64,000 nt of DNA, from contig NC_064037.1 of the NCBI RefSeq assembly GCF_932526225.1, forward strand, positions 8,600,203 to 8,664,202, read 5' to 3'. Source of the DNA: Nematostella vectensis. Taxonomy: Eukaryota > Cnidaria > Anthozoa > Actiniaria > Edwardsiidae. This document shows, in pieces, positions 1 through 12,800 of the stretch. The number at the start of each line of letters is the position of its first letter. Within the stretch, counting starts at the first letter, position 1. The position numbers and the translations under genes are program-made. The notes under the pieces are model-generated. The model worked only from the letters and a program-made list of their open reading frames with translations. It made no database searches and was not told where the DNA came from.

Positions 1-888
1 CCTAAAATCATACCTTACAACATATTATTCATGTCAAATATGTAATGTTATGTTCCTGTATAAGTTGCGATCTCATTTAGGATGTGCTGCCTGACTGTCA
101 CGCAATAGATTTGTGTTACCCAACTATCGCAAAGTGCGTTTGAGTTATCTCAATGTCACGCAAAAAAGGTGCGTGTTACCCGATGGTCACGCAATTGGGT
201 TTTGTTACAAAACTGTCACGCAATAGGGTTGTTACCTTACTGTCGCAAAGTGCGTTTGAGTTATCTCAATGTCACGCAAAAAGGGTCGTGTTACCCGATG
301 GTCACGCAATTGGGTTTTGTTACAAAACTGTCACGCAATAGGGTTGTTACCTTACTGTCGCAAAGTGCGTTTGAGTTATCTCAATGTCACGCAAAAAGGG
401 TCGTGTTACCCGTTTGTCACGCAATTGGGTTTTGTTACCAAACTGTCACGCAATAGGGTTGTGTTACCTAACTGTCGCAGAGTGGGGTTGAGTTTTCTCA
501 ATGTCACGCAGTAGCGTTGTGTTACCTAACTGTCGCAGAGTGGAGTGGAGTTTTCTCAATGTCACGCAGTAGGGTTGTGTTACCTAACTGTCGCAGAGTG
601 GAGTTGATTTTTCTCAATGTCACGCAGTAGGGTTGTGTTACCTAACTGTCGCAGAGTGGGGTTGAGTTATCTCAATGTCACGCAGTGCGTTTGTGTTACC
701 TAACTGTCGCAGAGTGGGGTTGAGTTATCTCAATGTCACGCAGTAGGGTTGTGTTACCTGACTGTCATCCAGTAGGATTGTGTTCTACGACTTCACGTGT
801 CACGGTGACACGATTGTCACTCAGAAGGTTTCACGCGGATGGGTTGCTTAACTGTCACGCAGTAGGGTCACGCCTAGGATTAAGTTAC
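1..888. repeat. Minisatellite in TAF2 intron, built from the adjacent exon end plus its 5' splice site
   Basis: From about 85 to 888 a 29-bp motif and its 58-bp double recur roughly a dozen times, with the recurrent plus-strand words GTTACCTAACTGTC and GTCACGCAGTAGGG. On the minus strand the units read ...TGCGTGACAGT(T/C)AG followed by GTAAC. This matches the real exon end at 889-905 (Tyr-Cys-Val-Thr-Val codons, then AG|GTAAC). The array therefore carries many decoy copies of the exon 3' end and donor. Positions 1-84 show nothing recognisable; the next TAF2 exon must lie beyond the left edge. Confidence 0.85.
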
Positions 889-3800
889 CTGACTGTCACG
901 CAGTAGCGGTAGGATGGCTGGAGCTTCTCCAGGTTCAGGCGCCGGATGACCTCCGCGAGCACGAGCTGGGTGTCGTCCTTTAACTTGACCAACAGCTTAC
1001 CGTCACTACAGGGGGAGAAACGATGATCGTCATGATTGAAATTTGTACGTTATTATCATCATAATATGCAACATGACATCACCATCAACATTATTATTAC
1101 CATTACCTTTACCAGCACTATAACCATCACCACCACCTCCACTATCATTAGCATCACCGCCTTATTTGTTATCACAAACATCGCCATCATCATTGCCACC
1201 ATCTCCATGACTGCAAAACGACTTCTTTGTTTGTAACCACAAACATCGCAATTACTACCACCACCATGATCACCATCAACAGTACCACCGCCAACTGGAA
1301 GGGGGGGAGTTGGGGGGGGTCTAATTACTGCAATACCGCACAAAATTTTGGCAAAACCGCAGGGAAAAAAACCCGCATACCGCACAGAAGGGCGAGGTTT
1401 TAAAGAGCATGCGCCACACCCCGACTTTTCCCAGGTTTCCCGCTAGATCATCCCGTACCACGGGCAAATCCCGCGCACTGCAGGACTAATTAACACCGCA
1501 ACACCGCAATATTTTCATTTTTTACAGCCACACCGCCGTTTTAAAAGGAAAAATATCACATCTCGCAATGTTAAAAAAACATCACCGCATGTTTTTGCAC
1601 TTTTCAACGCAATATCGTGCAAAAAAAAGGACCAATACTGCAATACCGCAGACCCCAACCTCCATCCCCCAACTAACCTCTGAGTGGACACCATGGCGAC
1701 ACCTGGGGTAACTGTGGCAGATAGCGCTTCGATCAGCGAAGCGAGATGGTAACTGTCAGAGTACTGGGGAGAAAAAATGTGTATAGATAAAATAAAGCGT
1801 CATAGACACGTCGGGACGTCAGCTCGAGTCTGCTAACACTTGTTGAGTCTGTTATCATTGTATTTCTAGTTGACCTTGTTTAGTCTGTTATCATCGTATT
1901 TCTAGTTTACCTTGTTGAGTCTGTTATCATTGTATTTCTAGTTTACCTTGTTGAGTCTGTTTTCAATGTATTTCTGGTTTACCTTGTTTAGTCTGTTTTC
2001 AATGTATTTATGGTTTACCTTTTTGAGTCTCTTGTTGTTATACTTGTGGTATCTTGTTCTGTTGTCGCTGTATTTGTGGTTTACCTTGTTAAGTCTGTTG
2101 TCATTGTATTTGTGTTGACTTTGTTAAGTCTGTTGTTGTATGTATTTGTGGTTAACCTTGTTAAGTCTGGTTTTGTTGTACTTTTGTTGACCTTGTTCTG
2201 TTATCATTATATTTCTAGTTTACCTTGTTGAGTCTGTTGTTGTATGTATTAGTGGTTTACCTTATTGAGTCTGTTGTCATTGTACTTGAGAAGATCCATG
2301 AGGAATAGCACCACCTCACGAGGGCACTGCGAGTGGATATTTCTCACAGATGCTATCGCTATCGGTAGCGTCTGCACAAAACAAAAAGGTCGCATAGATG
2401 AGACACACACATGCAAACCTAAGCCAAAACTCCGTGATCCTGAGCAGACAGCTTGATCTTCAGTGAAGGATAGTACCTTAAGGACGAAGTAGGATATGAA
2501 GTTGGAAAAGTCGTTGTATCGTATGATCTGTGGCGCTGACTTGGAGCCAAACATGTTCTTGAAGATGTTCAGCATCGCAGTCTGTCCGGTCCAGGAATCT
2601 GCGCTGGCAGACGCGACCTGATGATATAACGAGGATGTGGTGAAACTGAAGCTTAACGCACAAGTGGATACGTTTACATTTATTCCAGGCAACGTTAAAT
2701 AAAGATGACCAAGACTACAACAACGTTGAAAGTTTTTTTGCTCAGTTTGACTCTAATATCTAAGTAGGGGACAGCCGCAAAAAAAGCCCTCCCCTCTGCT
2801 AGGAACAACTCCGATCATATTGCTCAATTTTTTTTTCGAAGGGATGGAGGAGGCATCATTTATCCTGAGATACTTCATTTACATTAATACGTGGAAACAT
2901 CAATACTGTACGTGGATGCTTTTGGCGCAATTCTAAAATAAAGACCTATTTACGACCTACATTTTATAGCCGAATCCTATGTTGCACGACCGCCTAGAAC
3001 TCAAATCCATTTCTCGTCTGGGAATAGCGCATAGTCCATCATGCCACCGTGACCAAGCAATTCCCTTGCTGTGTGCAGTCAAATGGCTTATGACGCCACA
3101 GTGAAAACATGTAAGCCATCGATTGGTTTAGAGAGTTGATTGACTAGGCGCTATTTCAAAAGCAGACAAGGATTTTGGATTCGCCGAAGTTGCGCAAAAA
3201 ACAAATTTGGCTGTAAAACTTTCTTGCATTTGTAGTTTATAACATTTGAATGTACAATGGCTCCTACCGTACACGGTAAAAGCACTCCTTCTGGGTCATG
3301 ATACCATATGGGGCACGTACTACATGTGACCGTGACACATATCACGCAATACATATATTTTCACGCACTACATGAGACCGTGACACATACAGTATCACGC
3401 GACACACACATTGTCACGCACTACATGAGACCGTGACACATACAGTATCACGCGACACATACAGTACTTTGTCACGCACTAAATGAGACCGTGACACATA
3501 CAGTATCACGCTACACATACATTGTCACGCACTACATGTGGCTCGGCAAACGTCACGCAACATGTACCTTGGCTAGACACATGCATGCCTCTTGTCGCAC
3601 GCGGTAGAAGCACTCCTTCTGGGTGATGATATCCATCAGGGCGTCGCGCGTAGGGGCCGTTGGGAACCTCTCTAGAGCCACTAAAGACTTAAAAAGGAAA
3701 AATATATAATGAGCTATTACTCAATGGGGCAACGACATTGGTCACGCATCTACGCGCGCCTCAGTTGCAGTACATGTAGTTCTATGTTTCCCGTGGCTGC

Positions 3801-6800
3801 GGGGTTCGGAATTCTACATTCTGTCAATACATCACGACTTAGACAACCACAAAGTATCATAAAGATTTCTCAGGCTAGCTTTCGCATTTATTTCTGATAT
3901 ACAGTAACTATCTTATTTCTCTGAGTAGGTATTTTACAAACTAGAATTGAAGCCTGCGGTACCTGTACTTGGGCCATGATGTCCCGCTCGTGGCGTAACT
4001 GGTACTGCCACATGTAGTCTGGCTGCTCGAATGAGACCTGCCGCAACCATGTCACCTCCGGATCTATTCTTAACCATAGCACTGGTGAATCAGAGCTGTC
4101 AACATCAAAATAAAAAGTTAGCTGCTATAAAAGCTGGGGTATTTGATTGGTCTATCTTGGGGGAAGGAAAACACACAACATTCAAACAGAATGGGGTGCG
4201 CAAATATTAGTGCAACTAATAACTAAGAGTTATTAGCCAGCATACTTACTCCATGGCATCAAGGTTCATGTCTACTTCCTCGCCTGTCATCAACGGGATC
4301 TTTTTCTTTTTATTTCTGTGCAAGTAAGATGTCGTTATGTGAGGTTAGAAATAACTTAAGGTGGGATGAGATAAGATGGGGTAACGCTTGTATGTTAGGA
4401 AGGCGAGGTGAAGTAAGGTTAGGACAAGAGATGATGCGTTCTAGGGTGCTGAGGTGAAGCAATGTTGCAAAGTTGAAGTGAAGTAAGGTTAGGACAGGAG
4501 ATGATGCGTTCTAGGGTGCTGAGGTGAAGCAATGTTACAAAGTAAAGGTGAAGTAAGGTTAGGACAGGAAATATGATGTGTTCTAATAGGGTGCTGAGGT
4601 GAAGCAATGTTACGAAGGCGTGGTGAAGCAATGTTACGAAGGCGAGGTGAAGTAAGGTTAGGACAGGAGATGATGTGTTCTAATAGGGTGCTGAGGTGAA
4701 GCAATGTTACGAAAGCGAGGTGAAGTAAGGTTAGGACAGGAGATGATGTGTTCTAATAGGGTGCTGAGGTGAAGCAATGTTACGAAGTTGAGGTGAAGTA
4801 AGGTTAGGACAGGAGATGATGTGTTCTAATAGGGTGCTGAGGTGAAGCAATGTTACAAAGTTTAAGTGAAGTAAGGTTAGGACAGCAGAGATGATGTGTT
4901 CTAATAGGGTGCTGAGGTGAAGCAATGTTAGGAAGGTGAGGTGAAGTAAGGTTAGGACAGGAGAGATTATGCGTTCTAGGGTGCTGAGGTGAAGCAATGT
5001 TACAAAGTTGAAGTGAAGTAAGGTTAGGACAGGAGAGATCATGCGTTCTAGGGTGCTGAGGTGAAGCAATGTTACGAAGTTGAAGTGAAGTAAGGTTAGG
5101 ACAGGAGATGATGTGTTCTAATAGGGTGCTGAGGTGAAGCAATGTTACGAAGTAAAGGTGAAGTAAGGTTAGGACAGCAGATGATGTGAGGCAAGATAAG
5201 GTGATGGTACGGTATGGTATGGTATGGTATATGGTACTGTAAGTTACAGTACAGTATGGTATATGGTACGGCACAGCACGGTATGGTATATGGTATGGGA
5301 TCGGATGGGACAGTTAGTATGGTATGGTATGGTATGGTATGGTATGGTATGGTATGGTATGGTATGGTATGGTATGGTATGGTATGGTATGGTATGGGAT
5401 TGGATTGGATGGGATGGTTAGTATGGTATGGTATATGGTACAGTACGGTATGGTATGAGGTATGGTATGGTATATGGTACAATACGGTATGGTACGGTAT
5501 GGTATGGTATGGTATGGTATGGTATGGTATGGTGGCGAGTAAGGTGAGGTAAAACAAGGTGAGATGAGTAAGGTGAGGTAAAACAAGGTAAAGCAAGTAA
5601 GGTGATGTAAAACAAGGTGAGGCAAGTAACGTGATGTAAAACAAGGTGAGGCAAGTAAGGTGAGATAAAACAAGGTGAGGTAAAACAATGTGAAGCAAGT
5701 AAGGTGAGGTAAAACAAGGTGAAGCGAGTAAGGTGAGGTAAAACAAGGAGAAGCGAGTAAGGTGAGGTAAAACAAGGTGAAGCGAGTAAGGTGAGGTAAA
5801 ACAAGGTGAAGTGAGTAAGGTGAGGTAAAACAAGGTAAAGCAAGTAAGGTGATGTAAAACAAGGTGAGGCAAGTAACGTGATGTAAAACAAGGTGAGGCA
5901 AGTAAGGTGAGGTAAAACAAGGTGAGGTAAAACAATGTGAAGCAAGTAAGGTGAGGTAAAACAAGGTGAAGTGAATAAGGTGAGGTAAAACAAGGTGAAG
6001 CAAGTAAGGTGATGTAAAACAAGGTGAAGCGAGTAAGTTGATGTAAAACAAGCTGAAGCGAGTAAGGTGATGTAAAACAAGGTGAGGCAAGTAAGGTGAG
6101 GTAAAACAAGGTGAAGCAAGAAAGGTGGGGTAAAACAAGATGAGGAGAGTAAGGTGATGTAAAACAAGGTGAAGCGAGTAAGGTGAGGTAAAACAAGGTG
6201 AAGCGAGTAAGGTGAGGTAAAACAAGGTGAAGTGAGTAAGGTGAGGTAAAACAAGGTAAAGCAAGTAAGGTGATGTAAAACAAGGTGAGGCAAGTAACGT
6301 GATGTAAAACAAGGTGAGTCAAGTAAGGTGAGGCAAAACAAGGTGAGGTAAAAACAATGTGAAGCAAGTAAGGTGAGGTGAAACAAGGTGAAGTGAATAA
6401 GGTGAGGTAAAACAAGGTGAAGCAAGTAAGGTGATGTAAAACAAGGTGAGGCGAGTAAGGTGAGGTAAAGCAAGGTGAAGCGAGTAAGGTGGGGTAAAAC
6501 AAGGTGAAGTGAGTAAGGTGAGGTAAAACAAGGTGAAGCGAATAAGGTGAGGTAAAATAAGGTGAAGCGAGTAAGGTAGATAAGCTGAAGGTGGAGATAA
6601 GGTAATGTAAAAAAGGTGATACAAGTGAGGTAAAGTTTGGAGTGCAATACCTCCTGCTCTTTGAATGACAGGGAAGCTCATGTCTGCTTGTGATATCTTC
6701 GATCTGAACAGTGTGATTAAAAGAGCCATCCAGCTCTTGCACGCAGACTGTCAGTGGGCCCTGCAATTTGCATAGCGATAGCAGTAAAAATCACATGGAT

Positions 6801-9800
6801 CGCAAATTTAACAACAATAGAAGAATGAAAAGTAACTAAGGAGTTTCACTTACAACATATTTCACAGTGCCTTTTGATAAATCCTGTTTAATGTCCAGCT
6901 CTACAATATTTCTTTTTCTATTAAACACAAAACTACCATGGAATTTGGCAATACCGCTGTGACATCTAGTTATGTTGGTCAAGGAAAACAACTGGACAGA
7001 TATGCAAAGACATTAACCATTCAAGCCTCATTAACTAACTTAACCTAACTAAACCAATATCTCCAGTCAACCAACTGAACCATCATCAGTCTTATGGTAA
7101 AGGATACATCCACTGATCAATAAAAACATTTATATCTTTGCCAGATACCGTTGATATGGACTTGAGGAACTGTAAAGAAGTAAATAGCAAAAATTACAAT
7201 AATGAATACAATAGTCAAAGAACCAATTACTAGGTACCCATGAATGCCTAAATAATAGCAACCACCACTACCTACTCAATTGTTGGGAACCATGGTTGTT
7301 GAGGTCTGCGTAACAAGGTGCTCTTTACTCTTCTCTCCCACCCCTACCCCCTCCATCGGCCATGTCCCCCCTTGTAATCGCCCCACATTACCCTGACCTC
7401 GACGCCCTGGGTTTCCTAAGGATGTACTTACTCCTGAAGTAGAGAGTAGAAGATTCCTCCAGAGACTTGAGTCAACTTTAGGTTGAGCCGTGGTGTTTGC
7501 CAAAGATAGAAGCTTATTGAAAACCTACAGTAAACAACAAAAATAGTTTACACGTTCTGAAATTATCACACTTCCAATCTATCACAAACTGTACCATAGA
7601 GTATGGATAAGAAGGGAAAGAAAAGGAAGAGGCGATTAAATGCATAAATTGTAAAGTAACGATAAAGCTTGTTAAGGGTTAGAGTAAGGGTGGATAGTGA
7701 CATTCTTTTAAAGTCTGTGGACTTAAGTGCATGAACTATGTTTTCTTAAGCTATAAAACCTAGTGGAATCAAATCAAAGTAAAACAAATTGAAGAGGCAT
7801 CTTTTAATGGTAAGAGTTTTGAATATCTTTGTCACAAAAATTAGAACTTGAGAGTGATGCAGGTATGAAGCAGGTTTAAGTGATTTAATAGCATTTATAA
7901 AAAAGTCTTTTCCTTGCCACCACCGAAAACTTAATCCATCCATCAAATAGTATTATAATAGTAGTTTGCTCGCACCTGTAATAATGGTTCCTGGCCTATC
8001 CTAATCTCAATCATCCTAAGCACCAAGTGTGACTTGCTCCATGCCACTTCCCGCTGCTTGACGCTGGTTAGGTGTGGGTGTAGGTGTATGGAGGAGCCTG
8101 CTGCTGATCTGGGACTGTCTTGAGATGAGCTGGATGACTGGTTAGCAGTGCTCTCTATCATGTTACTGTGGAGGGGAGGGAGTCCAGGGCCATCTGTCTC
8201 GTATTGACACACTGACTCTGTTTCCTGAAAAGGAAAGGAGGTATGTATAGGTAAAAGACACAAGAAAAGAATTTCAAGCCACAGGTCTGGTCTCTCGCCA
8301 CACTGTATTAACCTGGTTGGCCCCGGTACCACCTTTAGTGACTGTGCTTACAGTACACACTAATCCAAACTTACTGTATGGGATGTAATCTGTGTGCTAT
8401 CTGTGATAAGAAAAGTCAGTTGCTTGTAAAATGCATTAATTATGTCTTCAAATGTTATTACAAAATTCTAAACATTTTATTTGTATCATATATTGTATTA
8501 AAGATTCTTGGAGGGTAAGTCCAGACTTTGGTTCTGCATAGCATGTGAATCAAAGATTCTCAGACTGTGTGTCTGTATGGCATGTCCAAAAAGGATTCTA
8601 AGACAGCATCTGTATAAAGTGTATCAAAGAATGTCAGACAGCATCTAAGTGTATCAAAGATTCTCAGACAGCATCTGTATAAAGTGTATCAAAGATTCTC
8701 AGACAGCATCTGTATAAAGTGTATCAAAGAATGTCAGACAGCATCTGTATAAAGTGTATCAAAGATTCTCAGACAGCATCTGTATAAAGTGTATCAAAGA
8801 TTCTCAGACAGCATCTGTATAAAGTGTATCAAAGATTCTCAGACAGCATCTGTATAAAGTGTATCAAAGAATGTCTGTATGGCATGTCCAAAAAGGATTC
8901 TAAGACAGCATCTGTATAAAGTGTATCAAAGATTCTCAGACAGCATCTGTATAAAGTGTATCAAAGATTCTCAGACAGCATCTGTATAAAGTGTATCAAA
9001 GAATGTCAGACAGCATCTGTATAAAGTGTATCAAAGATTCTCAGACAGCATCTGTATAAAGTGTATCAAAGATTCTCAGACAGCATCTGTATAAAGTGTA
9101 TCAAAGATTCTCAGACAGCATCTGTATAAAGTGTATCAAAGATTCTCAGACTGTGTCTACAGGAAATAGTACACATAGTGTATGTGTATAAACAATTCTG
9201 AGACTGTGTGTCTATAATCACAAGAGTGTATCAATAAAAATCTATGACTCACCTTCATGATCCAATATCTGTATTCATTGTTGCCAAAAGCTTTCTTGAC
9301 ATACAAACTGTAGAGATATCCAGCAATACCTGAACAAAGCCAAGCATCTGACCTGAAACGATAATCACCAAATGCAGTACATCATAGTAGGAAACATGTC
9401 TGAAGAAGAAACTAAATAAAAAATATAAACTTATAAAAATGTAGCATTATTCTCCAATTTTTAAGCCAACCAGTACAGGCCTGAAAACCATATTTTATTA
9501 ATAAAATCTGCTAATTACATAAGATTTTGTTCTTCTATAGGATGCATCCCAATTTTGAAAGGTTTTTTTTGGGTGAAAAAAGTGTGTTGTATCTCAGGAA
9601 AACAGTAGCACTCACCAATCTTGCATGCAAATGTAACAGCCGAAGAACTGCTCAGCTAGCGCCTGAGCCAGCACCCTTCTTGTGATGAAAGTTTGATCAA
9701 TGATGCGTGATGAATGTAGAAGACTAGTGCTGTGAATGGCCAAATGCAATTGTTCAGTATTCTATTGGGTAAAAGATTCATCATTTGCCAGATACAAAGG

Positions 9801-12800
9801 TATCAAGAAAATGTGTTCTATAGTGATACGGGCTACGGTTCGTTTGTAACCTGGGAAATAAGCCAAAAAACACATATGTTAAATATGACCACACAATATG
9901 TTAAATATGACCAAGCCTTCACTTCTATTGTAGGGGGGTATTCAGTACAAAGGCCAACCATCTCATTTTATACTTTTTAGCTTTGCCTATAGTAAGTCAT
10001 ATCTGATACCACTTGGACCAACCTGCTAATAAATATGTAGAAGAACCTTATATCTCTAAGATGTATTACTTACTAAGATGGACATTTGAAAGCACTAGGC
10101 GGCCTGGTCAAGAAACACTTTCTTGTGGTTTGACATGTGTCACACTGGATGAGATGTATCAGCTATGGACTTACTTAAAGATGGACATAGATGCGTAAGC
10201 TGCCTTGACGCTATAAGCCTGGTCAACAAACACCTGCTTGTAATGTGTGTAGGGGTATCGGCAGCTGAGGTTCTCCTCATACATCTCAAACACATCATGT
10301 AGGAATGCTGTGGAATGCTTTAGATTTGCCAGAAGACCAGGGAGGCAGAAATTTGTCACTTCTGGCATAATCGGGTCAACATAGATCTCAAAGGGCCTGC
10401 AAAGCATGCAAATAATAAGAGCTTAATATGGTGACAAGAGCAGAAACTGATAAAGTGTTCTAGCCTGGTGTAAGAACCTGTGTATTGTGCATTGCGCATG
10501 AGTTTTGTCACAAAGATGCTTTTGCTTGGTAGAAGAAATTGTGATGAAAATACAGTAGTATGTTTTTTTATATCATGGGTAAAGTACTGTAGGATAAAGT
10601 GTCTATTTTTTCAAGTGTTTTTTTTCTTTCTATTACCCAACAGCCACGGCGATGTTTACAGCTGAAGTTGGTATATTCAACGCATAATGGAAAGTCTTTC
10701 GTCTCTCATCAATAGTAAAGACCTACATTTTAAAGAAAAGGCATTAAACCACTCAATGTTGTATTTTTAAAAAATGGCAACGATTTGTACACATGAAAAT
10801 ATGAAAAATACCTGATCAACAAGCTCTCCACAGCTAACAGCAACCATGTCTTTGTCTACTGTGATGTCAATACTCCATGTACAGACTTCAGCGTAAGAAT
10901 CAACACAAGGAAACCACAGTCTGAACAAGATACCAACAGCAATAACTGTTTATTAGTCGGCTCTTTATTGTAATGGTGGACTAGGTGTACTGTACTTCAA
11001 GTAGGCATGCTAGACACATTAAATGGCTTCGATGCCTGCTTCGAGGAAACCACAGTCTGAACAAGATACCAACAGCAATAACTGTAGTTGATTTTTTTTT
11101 TTGTTATTAAGGTGTGTTCTTCAATTTTATTTCTCAGCTCTTTATTGTAATGGTGGACTAGGTGTACTGTACTTCAAGTAGGCATGCTAGACACATTAAA
11201 TGGCTTCGATGCCTGCTTCACCTTATGAACATTTCCCGGCTACAGGCATGTGTACAGAAGTTACCTTAATAACAGTTAGAGCATATCGCATTTTCTTATC
11301 ATTCTATAAAATCTAATACCAGCCTCTTGTCAAATGACAATTATCTCTAACCTTGATGAATTAGCATATGTATAGGTAAACAAATGAGCTGCCCTCTGAA
11401 AAACAAACAAAATCATTTCAGCAGCAGTTCAAGTCACAATGTGGGTACAGACAACAATAAAGCTACCGTACCTGAGCCATAGTCCCATCTCCCTTTGGTG
11501 TTACAAACTGGATGCCGCTATCTGGATGCTCCAAGGAGTATTCAATGCTCACACGGAACTGCTTGCGCTCTGGGATTTCAAAGGATGGTCATAATAAGGA
11601 ATTATTAAATACATTTTCAAGAAAAGAATTGCTGTGACATGTAAACTCACCCATGGCACATGAAAGAACCTCTTTTGGAATCCTGATAACCAGCTCCCCT
11701 CCTCCGTAATCAGGGTCAGCAGAGCTAACAGCATTTTGCTGGCATGCCAGAAAATAGTCCAGATTTCGCCTAATAGGAATAAAATTATCAGATAAACAAC
11801 TTGGCTCCAGTGGTAAAGATAGGAGAAGAGTTTAATCTTACTTTTTACCATCAGGACACACTGGTCTACTGGAATCTTCCAGCTGGAATCCTGCCTCATA
11901 CCAATCCTCTTTCTTTTCCTCTCGTATACAGACTCTCATGATTCCTTAGTGGTTATTAAGGAAGACGAATTCCCCTATCCTATGGCACTAGTAAAAGATC
12001 CCAACAGTAACTTACATGAATACACCAATCACAGACACAGGTTTGTTTGGCCGAATAGAGATATATTTCCAAGCCAAGACAGATAGAAATTATAAAACAT
12101 ATAGAGTCTTTGCATGTGAACATGAATCGAGCAATGATCAAGAAATATGATGCCTATTCTCATGTAACTAATTAATACCTCACTATTCAAACTTATTAAA
12201 ATGAATTACAACTGAGCCATAGGGGGCAATTAAATATTTTAAGGAACCCAAAATACCCCAATAATAACCTTGTAACATTGTAGTATGTTTTTTGGTCTTA
12301 AATTATAGACACACATCACCACAAGTAAAAATATCCAGTCTTATGCACTCATTGTAATAGGATCAAACATTTGATTATTTCATATACTTCTCTGTGGTTG
12401 AAAAGAGTACAAGTTATCATTACTGGATGGGGTAACTGAATAAACGGTTCATGATGACAAATCTAAAGGATACGGCACTGCTTGCAGTTGAGCTTGAGCC
12501 TGTTCAAATTGCTTGTGAGTGGCAGCACGCGAAGCTCCACAAATCCCTGTTAAGTAAGAAAACAGCAAAGCATTCCAAGGGCATTAAAGGTGACAGTGGA
12601 AGTGTACTTAAAAATGAGCGTTGTAGTAAACAAGCAGCCATGCAACAACAGAAACAGCATACTGCTTTGGTTAAGATTAGGGAGTGTTAATAAAATACAC
12701 AGAGGGGGGAGGGAAGATTTTTACTCAAGACAAGACACCTTAAAATTTCAGAGCACCCCTTTCATTGTAAATTTTTTTCGGTGCCCCCCCCCCCCCCTTC

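Noticed and set aside
153-514. Plus-strand frames with repeated CHAIG/VTQKG words
   Set aside because: They are products of the 29/58-bp array; the real gene here is on the minus strand.
4419-5274. Overlapping minus-strand frames with [10 protein letters not shown]-type repeats
   Set aside because: They are translations of the ~75-bp minisatellite inside a TAF2 intron; several frames are open at once.
5205-5532. Telomere-like or centromeric repeat
   Set aside because: The TATGG pentamer is not the TTAGGG repeat expected in animals, and it is confined to an intron.
5096-6766. 556-residue minus-strand frame rich in Leu/Phe/Thr/Ser/Pro
   Set aside because: Only its first ~37 codons (exon 6651-6760) are TAF2. 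The rest is 29-bp and (TATGG)n satellite that lacks stops by composition, and a clear donor ends the exon at 6651.
8500-9180. CRISPR-like regularly spaced repeats
   Set aside because: Head-to-tail 35-bp units with no unique spacers, inside an intron of an animal gene.
12000-12070. Possible TAF2 exon ending at TTCAT|GTAAGT
   Set aside because: The phase is incompatible with exon 11842-11944, and exon 12474-12546 supplies the missing residues exactly.
12451-12690. 79-residue plus-strand frame
   Set aside because: It is the antisense shadow of TAF2 exon 3 (12474-12546) running into the transposon's left end.
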